Shown: positions 14,140 through 25,900 of the stretch, piece by piece | How positions within the stretch are numbered: position 1 is the first letter of the stretch | Layout: each line of letters opens with the position of its first letter | Assembly: GCF_001411555.2 (NCBI RefSeq) | Contig: NC_049903.1 | Location: forward strand, 18,643,234-18,707,233 | Direction: 5' to 3' | Length of the DNA: 64,000 nucleotides | From: Juglans regia | Taxonomy: Eukaryota > Streptophyta > Magnoliopsida > Fagales > Juglandaceae | Translations under genes and position numbers: made by a program | Notes under the pieces: model-generated | What the model saw: only the letters and a program-made list of their open reading frames with translations | Database searches by the model: none | Told to the model about the DNA's origin: nothing

Positions 14140-16384
14140 CTTACATCTCCCGATTGTTTTCTTTCCCCTCACCGATTCATCTCTTTCCCTTCAAAAGGGA
14201 AACAGTTTCCTCGCCCATCTCGTCTGTCTCCCCTCCAACCCTAAATCATCGTTCCGCACCCTGCGTTTCAATATTCATCTAAACACAAGTCCCACCCAGA
14301 CTTTTGGATGATCTTCAAGAGTGCCGCGACTCCAGCGTTTCAACTCCCGGCAAGGCGTGGTTTCAAGACCCTCCCTCTCCAGCTGATTCGAAGGACGCAT
14401 TTTACCGAATTCCTTTGCATACTCTCAACTTCAATCATTCCGGCACAACTACGAAGTTGAGAACCAAGTAAGTTCCCCTATTTTTTATTAGATCTAAAAC
14501 GAAATCAAAGCCCTCGACCCACTAGGGTTTTCTGAATGGGTTTCGAATCTCGGTTGAAAACATTGATTTGGTTGGATTTAATGCAAACAGTGGTTGGGAT
14601 CTCAGTGTGATCTCGTCTGATTTTAAGATGTTGTTGTTGTACATACTTTGTTGAGCGTCTTCAACAACTGGAAATTTGTAACGTGCGCACTCGAAATGTT
14701 AGGGTTCCGGTTCTAATGGTGGATGCTAAATTGGTCTGTGCTCGCGCACCATTTCCCAAATTTCTTGTCACATATCCTACGGGTCATTCGAGTCTGCGTT
14801 AAAATTCCCTTTTCCCTGGCACTTCATTGGACTCAATCAATGAAAATCTACAAATGCTTATTTATTTTGGGTGTTTATTGGATTTTCTCCTGGACTGTGA
14901 ATCCTGCGTATCTGCTCCATTTTTATTTTAGTTTCCCGAGCTTTTAATGTTTGCGTTTTCTGAGTTGGAATGGGCTAATTCTTTATTTACTTTCCATTTT
15001 CTCTGCGGGGAGGGCCCTATTTAAGAACCCTCTCAGGGAAGTTGAAACATGGTTCACTGGGAAGCTCTACTAAGCAAGTGAGATTTCCCTGCACACAATT
15101 CTCTACTATATTGGTGAAGTCTTTAGCAAAAATAGAGTTTGCCACAAGTTTCTCGTTAGCAACAAGGGGTTTCTTGATTGAGCTCAGTGCTTGAAGCAGT
15201 GTCTGAAGCAATAAAATGTATGATGCACTAAATCCTCAAAATTTCCCCCCAACCCACCTGCATTTTCTGCTGTATGTTTAATTGAATCTCATTCAATCAT
15301 TTTTGTTCCTTCATACCCAAGGCTTTCTTGTGATTTTCTAGTTGCATGTATTTTTCTAGGCTTCAGTTGTGATGCAATTGGTTTGCTTGACATTGGCATG
15401 ATCCAGTTTTGGTTGTTTTAGGTTTATGGGTCTCTGTTGATTGTTTTGATCTACGAAAGTTTGATGAGGCATCTTATTGTTTGGTACCATTCATATTGTG
15501 TTGAAATTTAGGTTTTCCAAAGTAAAGATTATTGTTTTTCTCCTTTTTGGTTTTGAGATTCTCTTGACTGCTTTGATATCACCCTTGTGGCGTTTCTCAA
15601 TTCATTCTATTTTTTATTTGTCATTGTCTTGCACGTATTTCGGCTGTGGTTTTCCTTTTAGTAGAAGCCAAGATATGGCTGCTTGCTTATTTTCCATTTT
15701 TGTTGCTTTTATTAAATACATGCATTTGCATCTAGACACATTCAAATACATATGTATCTATATCGTTCTTTTTTAGGTTTTCTAATCAGAGATTGGATGA
15801 TATAAATTTTCTGGGTTAAAAATAGCAGATTTATCATGCAATGGGTTAATTAGCAGTGTTTTACTTGGGGCTGAGTCGGTGCTTATTTGTCTCTGGGCTT
15901 CTTCTTGAATGCTTTCATTCACCAAACTATTCAAGACTTCTGGACTTCAATGGGATTGCATTGCATTGCTTGATGAAGTTCTATACAAAGTGAATTAGGC
16001 ACTAAAATTACTCAATTATTAATAAATTATGCCCATCAGAGTAGTGCATATAGCAATATATATATGTATGTATCTTAAAATGTAAGCAAGATGATTTGAG
16101 GAAAAGAAATACTAGATAGCTAGGTAGCTAGCCCACAAGGTCATTTTGGAAACTGCTTCAAGTGAAGAACAATTTGTGTGATTTTGCCACTTGAGTAGTA
16201 TAAAAGTCCAAAAAGCTCAAATAAAGACTAGATAGCTACCTACCTAGCCCACCAGGTGATTTCATCTCTTGATTTTGCATGTGACATTCTTCTAGTTTGG
16301 AATGTATATGTTAGAAGGAATGTGAGAGACCATTTCCTTCCAACATTGTTGAATTTCTTGTTTTAACGTTTTTCTGCAAGAACT
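14140..16384 (+). promoter_or_regulatory. 5' region of the zf-GRF gene, possible leader exon and intron
   Basis: 14140-14467 is pyrimidine-rich and leader-like, and ends at a strong donor (GTAAGT at 14468). A candidate acceptor (tttttctgcaag) lies at 16380, just before the ATG at 16385. That gives a leader intron of about 1.9 kb. Alternatively transcription starts locally: a TATAAAA box is at 16199-16205, inside two near-copies of an actagatagct..agccca motif (about 16112 and 16226). A 50-codon frame from 14308 would be an upstream ORF under the long-leader model. Confidence 0.4.
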
Positions 16385-16819
16385 ATGGCAACTAGTAGCA
16401 GTGTGTCCATAAATTCAACCGATCCTATGAGGCCAGAAGAGGAGCTGTTATTGGGACGGATACCTCAATGTTATTGTGGCATGCCATGCAAACTGCGGAG
16501 GTCGGCCAAGCCCATCAGTTTTGAGAGGCGTTTTTTTAATTGTCGATACTATAAGGGTCAAAAGCAGTGCGAATTTTTCCAATGGGTTGATGTTTCAATC
16601 TCGCTACCAGTTTGTTGTGAGCAGACGTTGCAATTAGCAAAACGGAGAAGTCAAAGATTAGCGGCTGAACAAAAAAGAATAGAGGATAGCAAGTTTCAAT
16701 CAATGAAGATGAAGTACAAATGTGCGTTGATCACATCTTGGGTTTTATTTATTACCTTATTATGTAGTGTTAAAATGTATAAACTTAATGATAATGTAAG
16801 TCGGTTAATGCTACGTTAA
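16385..16819 (+). CDS. zf-GRF domain membrane-tail protein, 144 aa
   Basis: An open frame of 144 codons. The zf-GRF zinc ribbon spans about 27-69: the C29-x-C31-G start, C53 in FFNC, and C62 in QCEFFQWVD. That spacing is typical of the small plant proteins annotated as At4g04775-like. A charged, coiled-coil-prone stretch follows (about 80-108), then one hydrophobic segment near 110-127 (ALITSWVLFITLLCSV) that looks like a C-terminal membrane anchor. GRF fingers bind single-stranded nucleic acid in other proteins; the role of these short plant forms is not known to me. The gene is intact and convergent with the Harbinger transposase, whose stop lies 445 bp away. It may be a host gene or a transposon-associated one. 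Confidence 0.8.
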   Translation: MATSSSVSINSTDPMRPEEELLLGRIPQCYCGMPCKLRRSAKPISFERRFFNCRYYKGQKQCEFFQWVDVSISLPVCCEQTLQLAKRRSQRLAAEQKRIEDSKFQSMKMKYKCALITSWVLFITLLCSVKMYKLNDNVSRLMLR

Positions 16820-17263
16820 TTATTTCCCATGTACGTTCATGCTTATGAAATGTAAACTGAACGGTTGTTAGCAGAAGACACTTTATTCTGTACCTATGCT
16901 CAACATAAGTAGTAACGGTTGGTTGTTTTTCACCATACTTGGTGTCTAGATTTTTTTAATCATTTATCTAGTTCAAAACTTGGGTAAACGACTTGATCAT
17001 GTATGCCCCAGTAAAGTTGAGCGTCTAAACACGGGTGAAACGCACCAAGACATGCAGTCTTGGACTGCCTTTTTTGACTTTCTTTATAGCCTCATATATT
17101 GTTTATTTACAATATATTAAAGGCCGTAAAATTTGTTCACCCGCAATTTATAACTTTGTATACATATTGAAAATTTAAATCAATCCAAAACATAAAATTT
17201 CCAACAGTAATAATTATCTATAATACAAAACCATAAACTGTTTTGAAATAAACTTCTACACGT

Positions 17264-18815
17264 TCATTCTCCAAACCTACCTTCCCACATAGGGATCGCA
17301 ATCGCATCTCTCTGTGATGCCATAGCTCTACCTGACTCATGGGACATGTCAACCACTTTAGAAGGCTCGCCCGCGTCTTCGTTCCCGGTTGTATTTTTGT
17401 CACTAAACTGAAGCGCCAATGCTGCCTGAATGAACTCATCATTCGGTGTTACCATTCTAATAAGGTTGTGCAGCGTACAACATGCGGTAACAAGCATCCC
17501 TTGCCTCGTACGGCGATATCGAGGCATCGCATTCAATACATGAAATCGATTTTTCAATAACGCAAATGCACGTTCAATCATGTTGCGCAGCGATGAATGG
17601 CAGAAGTTGAAATAATCTTTATATCCTCGAAATTGACGACCGCTATAACGATCTGATCGATGATACCTCTCGCGTGGATATGGAGGCATAAACTTCTTAA
17701 TGCATGGGAAGGCGGAATCGACAAGGTAATAATAGCCTGCAAAAGTGAATAATTACAGTTGCCACAACCAACGCGAATTACACCAATAATCAATTTTTCG
17801 TCTACCAATTAACCTTAAAATAAGCTAGCTATCAACATGCGGTAACAAAATTTACCTTCTGGTGGCCATGGAAATTGATTCCGACGTCGACTCAAGGCAT
17901 CTAGGAATACTCTTGTATCATGTGTTGTTCCCTTCCAGCCAGTATATACATATGTGAACTTCATATTGAAGTCGCATAAGCACAGTACATTTTGTGCGAT
18001 TCGACCACGATGATTTCTATATGCGTTACTCAGCCTAGATGGTGCAGCAGCGTCAATCATGGTGCCATCCATTGCACCAAGACATTTCTACATAACCATA
18101 TCATATCAAATATGTTAACTGTACAAATATTTTCCTATCACGGAAAATATACGTGCACAATAAATTTAAAACCATAATGCAGATATAGTATAGTTCATAC
18201 CTCAAACCATGGATAATTGTGGGGGTTCTCCGTAATGTAAGGATGGACCCCATCTGTCTCTGTGCGCCTAATCACAGTCCTCCCAAGCTGATGCAGTACC
18301 TGCATCACCGTCTTCACATGGCGGTTAATTGTCTCGCTTGAATGTTGGAATCGATCCCCAACGATGCGTTGACCCTGTGCATGCCCAACAAAAAGGCAAA
18401 ATATGCCTACTGATTCTTCGACAGACACTCTCTCTGTACGGTCCATAATGAATGAGTCTCGTAAGAGGTCACAAACATAACGGAAGGCTTCCACGTCCAT
18501 TCGAAACATTGTTTTGCAAGTTCTGGGGTTACCATTCAAAACTGCTTGAATATATTGATCCCCCCATAGGCCAATATTATGTTCGGGCATTCGAACTCGA
18601 CCTACAGACAACTGTGATGCCATCCACATCATGTACACGATGTTCGCCTCCTGCGTTGCGGATTCATCTCCACTAGAATGAGCGAGGCAGATTCCACTGT
18701 CCGCCTCGCTCCTTTGAGACGTACTTGAGCATGTATCGTCCATCTCGCTATTTGTCTCCATCGCGCTGTTTGTCTCCATCGATGGGGCTTCTTCTAAACT
18801 ACTATTACTTTCCAT
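17264..18815 (-). CDS. PIF/Harbinger transposase (HARBI1/ALP1-like nuclease), 439 aa
   Basis: Three exons: 18815-18201, 18087-17856, 17736-17264, with GT-AG introns and matching phases. They join to an open 439-aa frame. The N-terminal half has the helix-turn-helix-type region (FRMDVEAFRYVCDLLRDS, then SVEESVGIFC, then FQHSSETINRHVKTVM). The DDE_Tnp_4 nuclease follows: D212 in GAMDGT, D289 in YYLVDSAF and E337 in NMIERAF. The last two are separated by 47 residues, the DD47E spacing of PIF/Harbinger. D262 (TTHDTRVF) is also conserved. The start at 18815 was chosen because upstream codons run into a poly(A)-derived Phe tract. The catalytic triad and frame look intact, so the enzyme may be active or domesticated. 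Confidence 0.9.
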
Positions 18816-19212
18816 TATGCATAACGGAATGCTTGTGAAACAAAAAAAAAAAAAAAAAATTAGTATCTTACTGCTCAAAATTGACCTTGTACATGCTTAT
18901 TTAAATATGGCGGCGGGAACGTTTTGGAATTATGTCAAATGGATAACATCGTGGAATTATGTAAATATCCTACTCAGCATAATCACAATAAGCACATAAA
19001 ATAAATTCATCATGGAATATAATATCACAAAGTGAAGGGAAAGAAGAAGTGCAATGCATGTTAATAGACTAGACGTACTCAAATACAAAGCATCCAAAAC
19101 ATAAGTCGTTGTTCATGAATTGAAAAATAGAAACATCCCGCAAATAAAAATTTAAATAAAGAAAACAGTAGTTAGGCCTTCATAAATGAAACTCATCATG
19201 GAGAGTGATCGA

Positions 19213-20252
19213 TCAGTGCAAACTCCAAGCCCACTGACTTCTGCGAGTATCCGAGATCGACACAAACGACCTCTGCACTTTTGTGCTCAACAATCGGTCA
19301 AATGCCTTGTTAAATTGCTCGAGCGGTAGGGGAGGTTCAACTTCCTCAAGCAGTTTCATACAATGCATTTGGAGATCAAACGCCCCGAATGACTCCATGC
19401 TAGTGTCGCCTTTATTGTGCTTCCTTGACCTGGTGTACTCCATCGATTCCATTGCTGCCTTCTCTCTAGCTTCGGCACTACGTCTGATAGCATCGAGGGT
19501 CTCGCTCATTTGCACTTGAATGGCTAGGTCTGGGGTGGGCCCTGGTCTTTGTCGTCTAAAAGACCCACTGGCGTAGAAGGCAGAGAAAGGTCTCGGTTGC
19601 ACCTGCAGATCGCCCAAGGGGTCGGCATGATCATCAGTGAGTGGTGTCCCACGATTTCCCATCTCTTCATCAAGCAAGCGCTCATCGTCACTATCTGGGG
19701 CCGGATCTATCGAAGCCCGATGCATTGTACCAGTCGCAACAGAACAACCAAATATTGCACAAAGTTGTTCATACTTTGGGCATCCCGTCGTCTTGAAATG
19801 CTTCCATGATGGTCTAACCTAAGGGCAGAACAGAATGATTAGAATAAAGAATTAACATCGAATTATTGATGTCATATCTAGTACTAAAAGGATTTAAAAA
19901 TGAATTAAATAGATTGTAGTACCCGGAGGGCATTCGCCCAGTGTTCTTCACTAGCTACTGGTGCCTTCCTCTCTGGGTCCCACCCCAAACCAGTTTGCTT
20001 CATAAGATCCGTAAATTCCCGTTGTCTGCGTTTGAGACGAGCTAGTTTGCCTTTAACTTGATCAGAATTAAAATTTCTTGGCCCAACTTCAGACAACCTT
20101 TCAGCAAGTCTTACATGATCACTGTTCGTGATCCTCCCTCCCCTCAATCTACCCATCAAGGTATCTTCATACAACATGTCTATCAACAAATCCTCGAACC
20201 CATCTACCCATAGGCTTCCATCCCGAGTCGAATCGATTGTCTGATTCTCCAT
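19213..20252 (-). CDS. Harbinger ORF1: Myb/SANT-like DNA-binding protein, 311 aa
   Basis: Two exons, 20252-19923 and 19818-19213, joined in phase 0 to 311 aa. Residues about 14-110 form a Myb/SANT-like domain (LWVDGFEDLLIDMLYED, then FNSDQVKGKLARLKRRQ, with WDPE and a final HWANALR). The second exon holds PSWKHFKTTGCP, an acidic linker (PDSDDERLLDEEMG), and a helical C-terminal region with RRSAEAREKAAMES. This is the usual partner of PIF/Harbinger transposases: it binds DNA and helps the transposase into the nucleus. It lies upstream of and on the same strand as the transposase, 398 bp from its ATG, with no internal stop. Confidence 0.85.
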
Positions 20253-22081
20253 ATGGGTCTAATATATGCTAAAATGAAACCAACGATTGCACATGGAGTG
20301 AGATATCAAACGCCCCAGATTGGGTTTGTTCCAATTCACCATTACATGGTGAACACACAATGACATGACAATCAACTAAGGAAGTTGGTAAATAATGACA
20401 GGAATTTTGAGTAATACGAAATCTATAATGAAGTAAGTATGAAAAAATGAGTCAAGGAAGAAGGTACAAAAGTTGAAAACCGGTAAAATATGAAATGAAC
20501 TAACTACATTCGTACCTTATGAGAGGATGACCTGGATGTTGAGCTTAAGTAGTAACGCTACATCAAGAAATGGTATAAGTTAAGCCTCCATCATGCTTAA
20601 AAAAGTGTGACAAATTCTTCGGTAATCCTTACATGTGGATGATATAGATATTTAGATATTTGCATAACACACATTCGGTCTCATTTTTATGCATGCCTAA
20701 AAATGAGACTGAACCCACAATTTGTATTACAATTTTACCTTTATAGAAAATGATTTCTATATAATATTTTTTGAAGGTTATATTAACTATAAGATGAGAT
20801 CTTATATTTAATATAAGAGGTTATAACCTTACATTCCTAAAAGCTAAAAGCTAAAAGCTATTTCCATCCTATTTCGCCATGATCCAGTAATTTTAAATAC
20901 AAAGGTTTATTACTATCTATACAAAGTGGGGCTCACTAAACTTATACAGAGGCAGCGTATATGCCCACCAAATGCAAATGTTCATCTTCAAAAAATCAAA
21001 TTTATTGTCAAAATTCCAGACATAAGTTTAGTCATATCAAATCAGCCACTCAAAGAACTGCTATTACTATAGTCATCTGTAAAAGCATTCAACAACACCA
21101 GCCTCCAAGGTCAGAAAGATACATTTGGGTGTAAAACTAGAGTTCAAGGAAAGACATAACATATGGACCAGCAGAACATGAGCCTCCAACTATTCAAGAC
21201 TATTCAGCATTGGCAAGGCAAGACCTCACTTTATTAGAGACATAGAGAGGGCGAACCTCACTATTCACCAGAACATGAGCCTCCAACTAGATTTCAAGGA
21301 AAGAAGTAACATATAATGGACCAGCAGAACCAACACTAACAACCAGCAGAAGAACAAACCGAGTCATCCAACTCCATCACCCCTCACCTGCTGATGTTCC
21401 CTCAAGTGGAAAGATTTTCAAGCATTCTATTGTCATGCAGACAAATAACATCAAGTTAAGACTTGCCCTTCACAATATATCAAACAATCATCCATATTAG
21501 TACTCAATCGCTGGACTCATAAAAGGTCCATACCTGGTCTCTTGAATACCCGTAAGTTGGTCAGAGAAGACTAGGCAAAAATTTTGTATAGGACAATCAA
21601 AGGTAGTCTGTCACTACCTTCTACTGGGTTTACCCAATGATCCGTCAACAGTAGTCCCTTTTGGGTTTCGTCTTGTTGGTTGTAGGGTGCTTCCTCTTGT
21701 TTATGTCTAAGGTTTATTCAATCAATGCATTTGGGCATTCAAAAATCCCTACCCGGTTTGAAGGCGTGAAAACAACCTGAGTCTGAAATTCATCAAACTC
21801 AGGTCGTCTCTACTCTGGCGTGGAAAATTGACAATACAGACCTTACTACTACAACAACTAGAGATCTGGATTTCACACATAATGACTAAATAAACGAAGC
21901 GTAATCATGTGACGCCAACAACGCCAAAATTGCTAGCATGTGTAAACTACCAACTCCAGCCATTCAAAGATTTTCCAGACTTGATTTTATTGAGAAGGCG
22001 AGCTGAATGGTGTCTGATTTTCTAACCGACCCATCACAGGTCATCCAGAACAAGCAAAATCACAAATAAAAGGAAATTTAC
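20253..22081. other. Intergenic stretch with a hairpin and local duplications
   Basis: No gene is supported. A 15-bp-arm inverted repeat lies at about 20675-20712 (ggtctcattttta .. taaaaatgagact). About 21160-21345 contains two partial copies of a gaccagcagaacatgagcc-like block (accagaacatgagcctccaacta appears again at about 21268). The splice-like motif at the right edge belongs to the small ORF at 22082. Confidence 0.5.
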
Positions 22082-22183
22082 CTAGTAGGAGCGTGTCTTA
22101 GGACCCGTGGTGGTGGACTTATGAACGGTGAGGCATCCCTTGCGACGTTTGGGTCTTTCGTTGCGAGACTTGCGATGTTTCAT
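22082..22183 (-). CDS. Possible small basic peptide ORF, 33 aa
   Basis: From the ATG at 22183 a 33-codon frame encodes a very basic peptide rich in Lys and Arg (MKHRKSRNERPKRRKG at the N terminus). It stops with TAG, followed at once by GTAAAT, which could be an intron donor. The frame is also open upstream to 22408. The surroundings are less AT-rich than the flanks, as in a transcribed 5' exon. No homologue is recognised, and no downstream exon can be assigned. It could be chance. Confidence 0.2.
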   Translation of the reverse strand: MKHRKSRNERPKRRKGCLTVHKSTTTGPKTRSY

Positions 22184-25100
22184 TGGGGTGAAGACGGTTG
22201 GAGTGGAAACTGGGACTTTATACACCATTATGTGGTTTCCAGACCAGACCAAGTGAACAAACAGTCCTTGGCATTCGTATAGATTCAACCCACGCGATTG
22301 CCCATGGGTCTCTGTTGAGGTCACTTCTATTCGTGGAAAGGATGCAGAACAGGGGCTATGATTTAGGGGCAGAGATTCGCTGGGTTGGGGTACACATTGC
22401 ACTGCCAATGTAGAGGTTAGAGGTAGAGATTCTCATGTGCAGGAGTGATTTGAGGTTTGACTTGGTTTCAGCACAGTTTATTGACGGGAACAGAAACACG
22501 ATTTAACGGCGTCAATACAGAGTTGCAGGACATGGGATTCGGAGTAGAGGAGATTATTCTCACAGTTAGGGCAAGAAGGAGAAATCCCACCTCGGGGTGA
22601 TGCCGGAACTGGAATCGACGCTATGGAGTGAAACCTGCCCTCGCATGAACTGGAAACCAGGTAACCAGTTGAAGGGTCCCTACAATGTACACGTTGCTCT
22701 CATTCAAACGTCTTCAATGGGTCGTTGAAAGAGGGACGCAAGAAGTAATCGCAAACGGAAAAGTACTTTAATGCAGTGTGGAGAACTGGTACTGTCCGGT
22801 TCTGTGTGAAGTCATGTCTATGAACAGTGAAAGGGAAACCGAGACAGAATTCTTGATTGTGTTTTTAACCAAAATTACGTTTGGATATTTCATCTCGTCT
22901 CTGACTTGAAATGGGACAAGAATTCTCGATTTCGTTTGCGGCCCCAAACCTGCCATTAGAGTTACTGCTGATTGTTCTTCTTGGGAGCTATTATTGGTTC
23001 TAATAATATGTATATTTTTATGTATTTTTTTTTAGTTATTTTTTATAGAAATTTTTTTAATATTTTTTAATAATTTTAAAAAATAAAACAAATTAAGAAT
23101 ATTATTAAAAAATATTTTTTTAATTAGAAAGTAAAAAAAATTATTAAAAAATATTTTTTTAATCATGAACTAAAATAAAAAAATTATTTTTTTATTTACT
23201 TCTTGATTAAGAAAATATTTTTTAATAATATTACTAAAATTTTTTTAATATTTAAAATTATTAACAAAATCTATAAAAGGAAAGAACTAAAAAAAAATAC
23301 ATAAAAAAAATATACAGTACTAATGCAAGCGGTAGTTCCGGAGCAGGACGCATAGCATTTTTCTTATGTTTTTGCTCTTTTTGTTTGTCTGAGGTTGCTG
23401 TTGATGAAATCAAAATCATTAATTTAAAAAGGGGGAATCTCAACGACGTGAACGAGCAAGGTCTACGACTCTAGTCTCTACCTTTTTGTTTTTTTTTTTA
23501 AATAAAGACTAGTCTCTACCTGCCTCAGCCTTCAACTTCAGGTGAAGTTTTTAATTTTTTTTTTTGACAAAGACATTCGATACAGGAAAATGCCACTTGA
23601 TTGCTGACGTGTTCGAGTATATTTATATTTTTTTTAAATATTCTTTAAATATTTTTAAATTCTTAAATTCTTAAAAAATTAAAAAAATATATTAATTTAT
23701 TGATAATTTCTTTTTTAACCATTAAAATTAAAAAGTTAAAAAATAGAATAAAATACATTGCTATTAAAAAGTGAAAATTGTTATTAGGTTAACACAAGTG
23801 ACCAATTGCTACTGCCTGTGGCCTATTGTCACAACACCCACATCTCTAAAGTGGATATCATGTTGGACATCCCTCTCCCAATATATCAAAAGAAAAACAT
23901 AAGTTATCAATTCTGTTCGAATCAAATTTTTTATTTGATTTTTATTCTTTTTAACTTTTTTTTAAATAAAGATGATTTTTATAATTTATTTTTCACTTTT
24001 AAAAATTAAAAAGAAAATTCGGTACACTTTCGATAAGAAAAATAAAAAAGATGTGAAGTAGCAATACCCTACTGGTTTTAATTTCCTTTCTCAAAATTTC
24101 AATGCACATGATACCTTCTTGACACCCTTATTATGAAAAATTTTACTTTCAAGTTGTTGTGTAAAACATAATTAAGAAAGTGTTTACATGACATAATATA
24201 ATTTGGTAGATAAATTTTAAAATTTAAATATTATAAATTAAATCTTACTTTTTAAATGATGTAGATAGTGTACTCTACCGTCTACACACCGATAAATAAA
24301 ATAGCTCTAATATAAAATATCACGACATATAATAGAAAGTCCATTGAAATATCCTAGCCTCCATGTCTATTGGGTAAAAATTATTTTATCAAGAGAAATG
24401 TTTTAGCCACAAAAAGATTTCACAAAAATAAATCTTACAAACTAACGTGACTTGATGTGGTATATTAAATTATAAACTATTTTTATTCTAAAACTAGATC
24501 TAATATATTGCAATTTTACGATAATGCAATTTTGAATTAAGGGATACATGAAAAAAAATTATTAAATACTAATATTTCTCATTATATTTTTTGACAAAAT
24601 TTGAGCAAGGTTCAATTTGATATCCTTTTTCTTTTCCTTTTCCCCCCTAAAACATGTCTCGTTGTAGCTTCATCTCTGATTCGAAATATCATGTGTTGAG
24701 TTGTGTTACGAGCACAAGTGGTAGATCGCGTAATTGGAGGTTCTATAGGAAAAGATGTAGGATCAACCTTGCGTGCTTTACCTATTCATGTGAATAAATC
24801 AAATGAGAAAGTAGTTTGTTTGTGGAGGACCCCACCTAGGCAACACGTTGCTAGAATAATTATAATAGCATTCAAATAATTCTTCCCAAACTTATAAGCA
24901 TTAAACTTACAAGGAAAGGATTTATATTGTCTTATTTAGACTTGCGTACGTAAACGACGGACGCTAACTTACGTACGTAAACGACAGACACTAACTTACG
25001 TACGTAAACGACGCACACAACCACGCTAACTTAACTAATTTATTTCAAAACAAAATAAGGCAAGTCAATGCCTTAGTTTCCTTATTAAAAAAAACAGTAA

Positions 25101-25900
25101 ATGGAAAGTAATAGCTGTGGCGCTAAACTCCCGTATCAAGTTGCTTAATTAATTATTCCAATTGTTTATGTGAAAACTTATAACTCCATCGTGAACTTTG
25201 GACTTTAATCACTTTATAAGCTGAGGAAGACCGATTGAATATTTAGTATGTTCTCTTTCCAACCAAGATCACTATGGGTTGTGACTGAATTAGGTAATCA
25301 TTAAAGTAGTCAGTCAACACGCACGCACCTTAGAAATTGAAACAATTGATAAGGACACAAATTTTAACTTATTTGGTTTCATTATTTGGCGGTTACTTGA
25401 AAAATTATCTTACACTTTAGAGATATACATTTTTATTAAAAATATTAAGAAAATCTCATTCTAATTAAGGGTGGGTAAACTCTTAGTTGACTTGTTTTCC
25501 CTCGTAAATGCTATGCCGATGTGCTTGGGCGGTCGATGGCATAGTCTTGCACGGCTTCATCGCTGTTAGAGATAATATTCATAATTTGGTATTATCTTAA
25601 TAAAACCATTTAATTTTCATACTTCTCTGAATAATCTTCAGAATATTTACTTTCATCTCATTTTCATTTAATTTTTCTATCAACAGGAACTTATCTTATG
25701 TATTCAATTACAATTGAGAATAAAAAAATGTAACTCACGAAGTATTTTTTCTTCATTCTCCTTTCTCATCTTCTTCTCCATTTCAATTTCTATTATATTT
25801 TATATTTTCTATCAATCGTTACCCATCCCACAATCAACTATGATGGTGATTACGGAACGTTAACTTCATTCATTTCAAGAAAGATCAAGTGGATTGTTAA
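22184..25900. other. AT-rich intergenic region
   Basis: No coding region is supported. 22990-23300 and 23600-24010 are very AT-rich with interleaved poly(A)/poly(T) and short inverted AT segments. 24941-25020 is a three-copy minisatellite. 24395-24550 contains a dispersed-repeat wording (cttacaaactaacgtgactt, then gatgtggtatatta) that I associate with woody-plant MITEs; its ends are not defined. Confidence 0.6.
24941..25020. repeat. 27-bp minisatellite, three copies
   Basis: Unit cttacgtacgtaaacgacgg plus acgctaa is repeated at 24941, 24968 and 24995, with a few substitutions (acagacacta, acgcacacaa). Each copy contains the palindrome ttacgtacgtaa or a one-base variant. Confidence 0.85.

Larger units (their letters stand above)
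17264..20252 (-). mobile_element. PIF/Harbinger two-gene unit, ends not found
   Basis: ORF1 (Myb-like) and ORF2 (transposase) are in the standard tandem order. I compared 16825-17260 with 20260-20900 by eye and saw no terminal inverted repeats and no TTA/TAA-flanked pair, so the limits of any transposon are unknown. An intact pair without visible termini would fit either a young element with unusual ends or a domesticated gene pair like Arabidopsis HDP1/HDP2. Confidence 0.6.

Noticed and set aside
16908..20560. aagtagtaacg at both flanks as Harbinger terminal repeats
   Set aside because: The two copies are in direct, not inverted, orientation and are not flanked by TTA/TAA.
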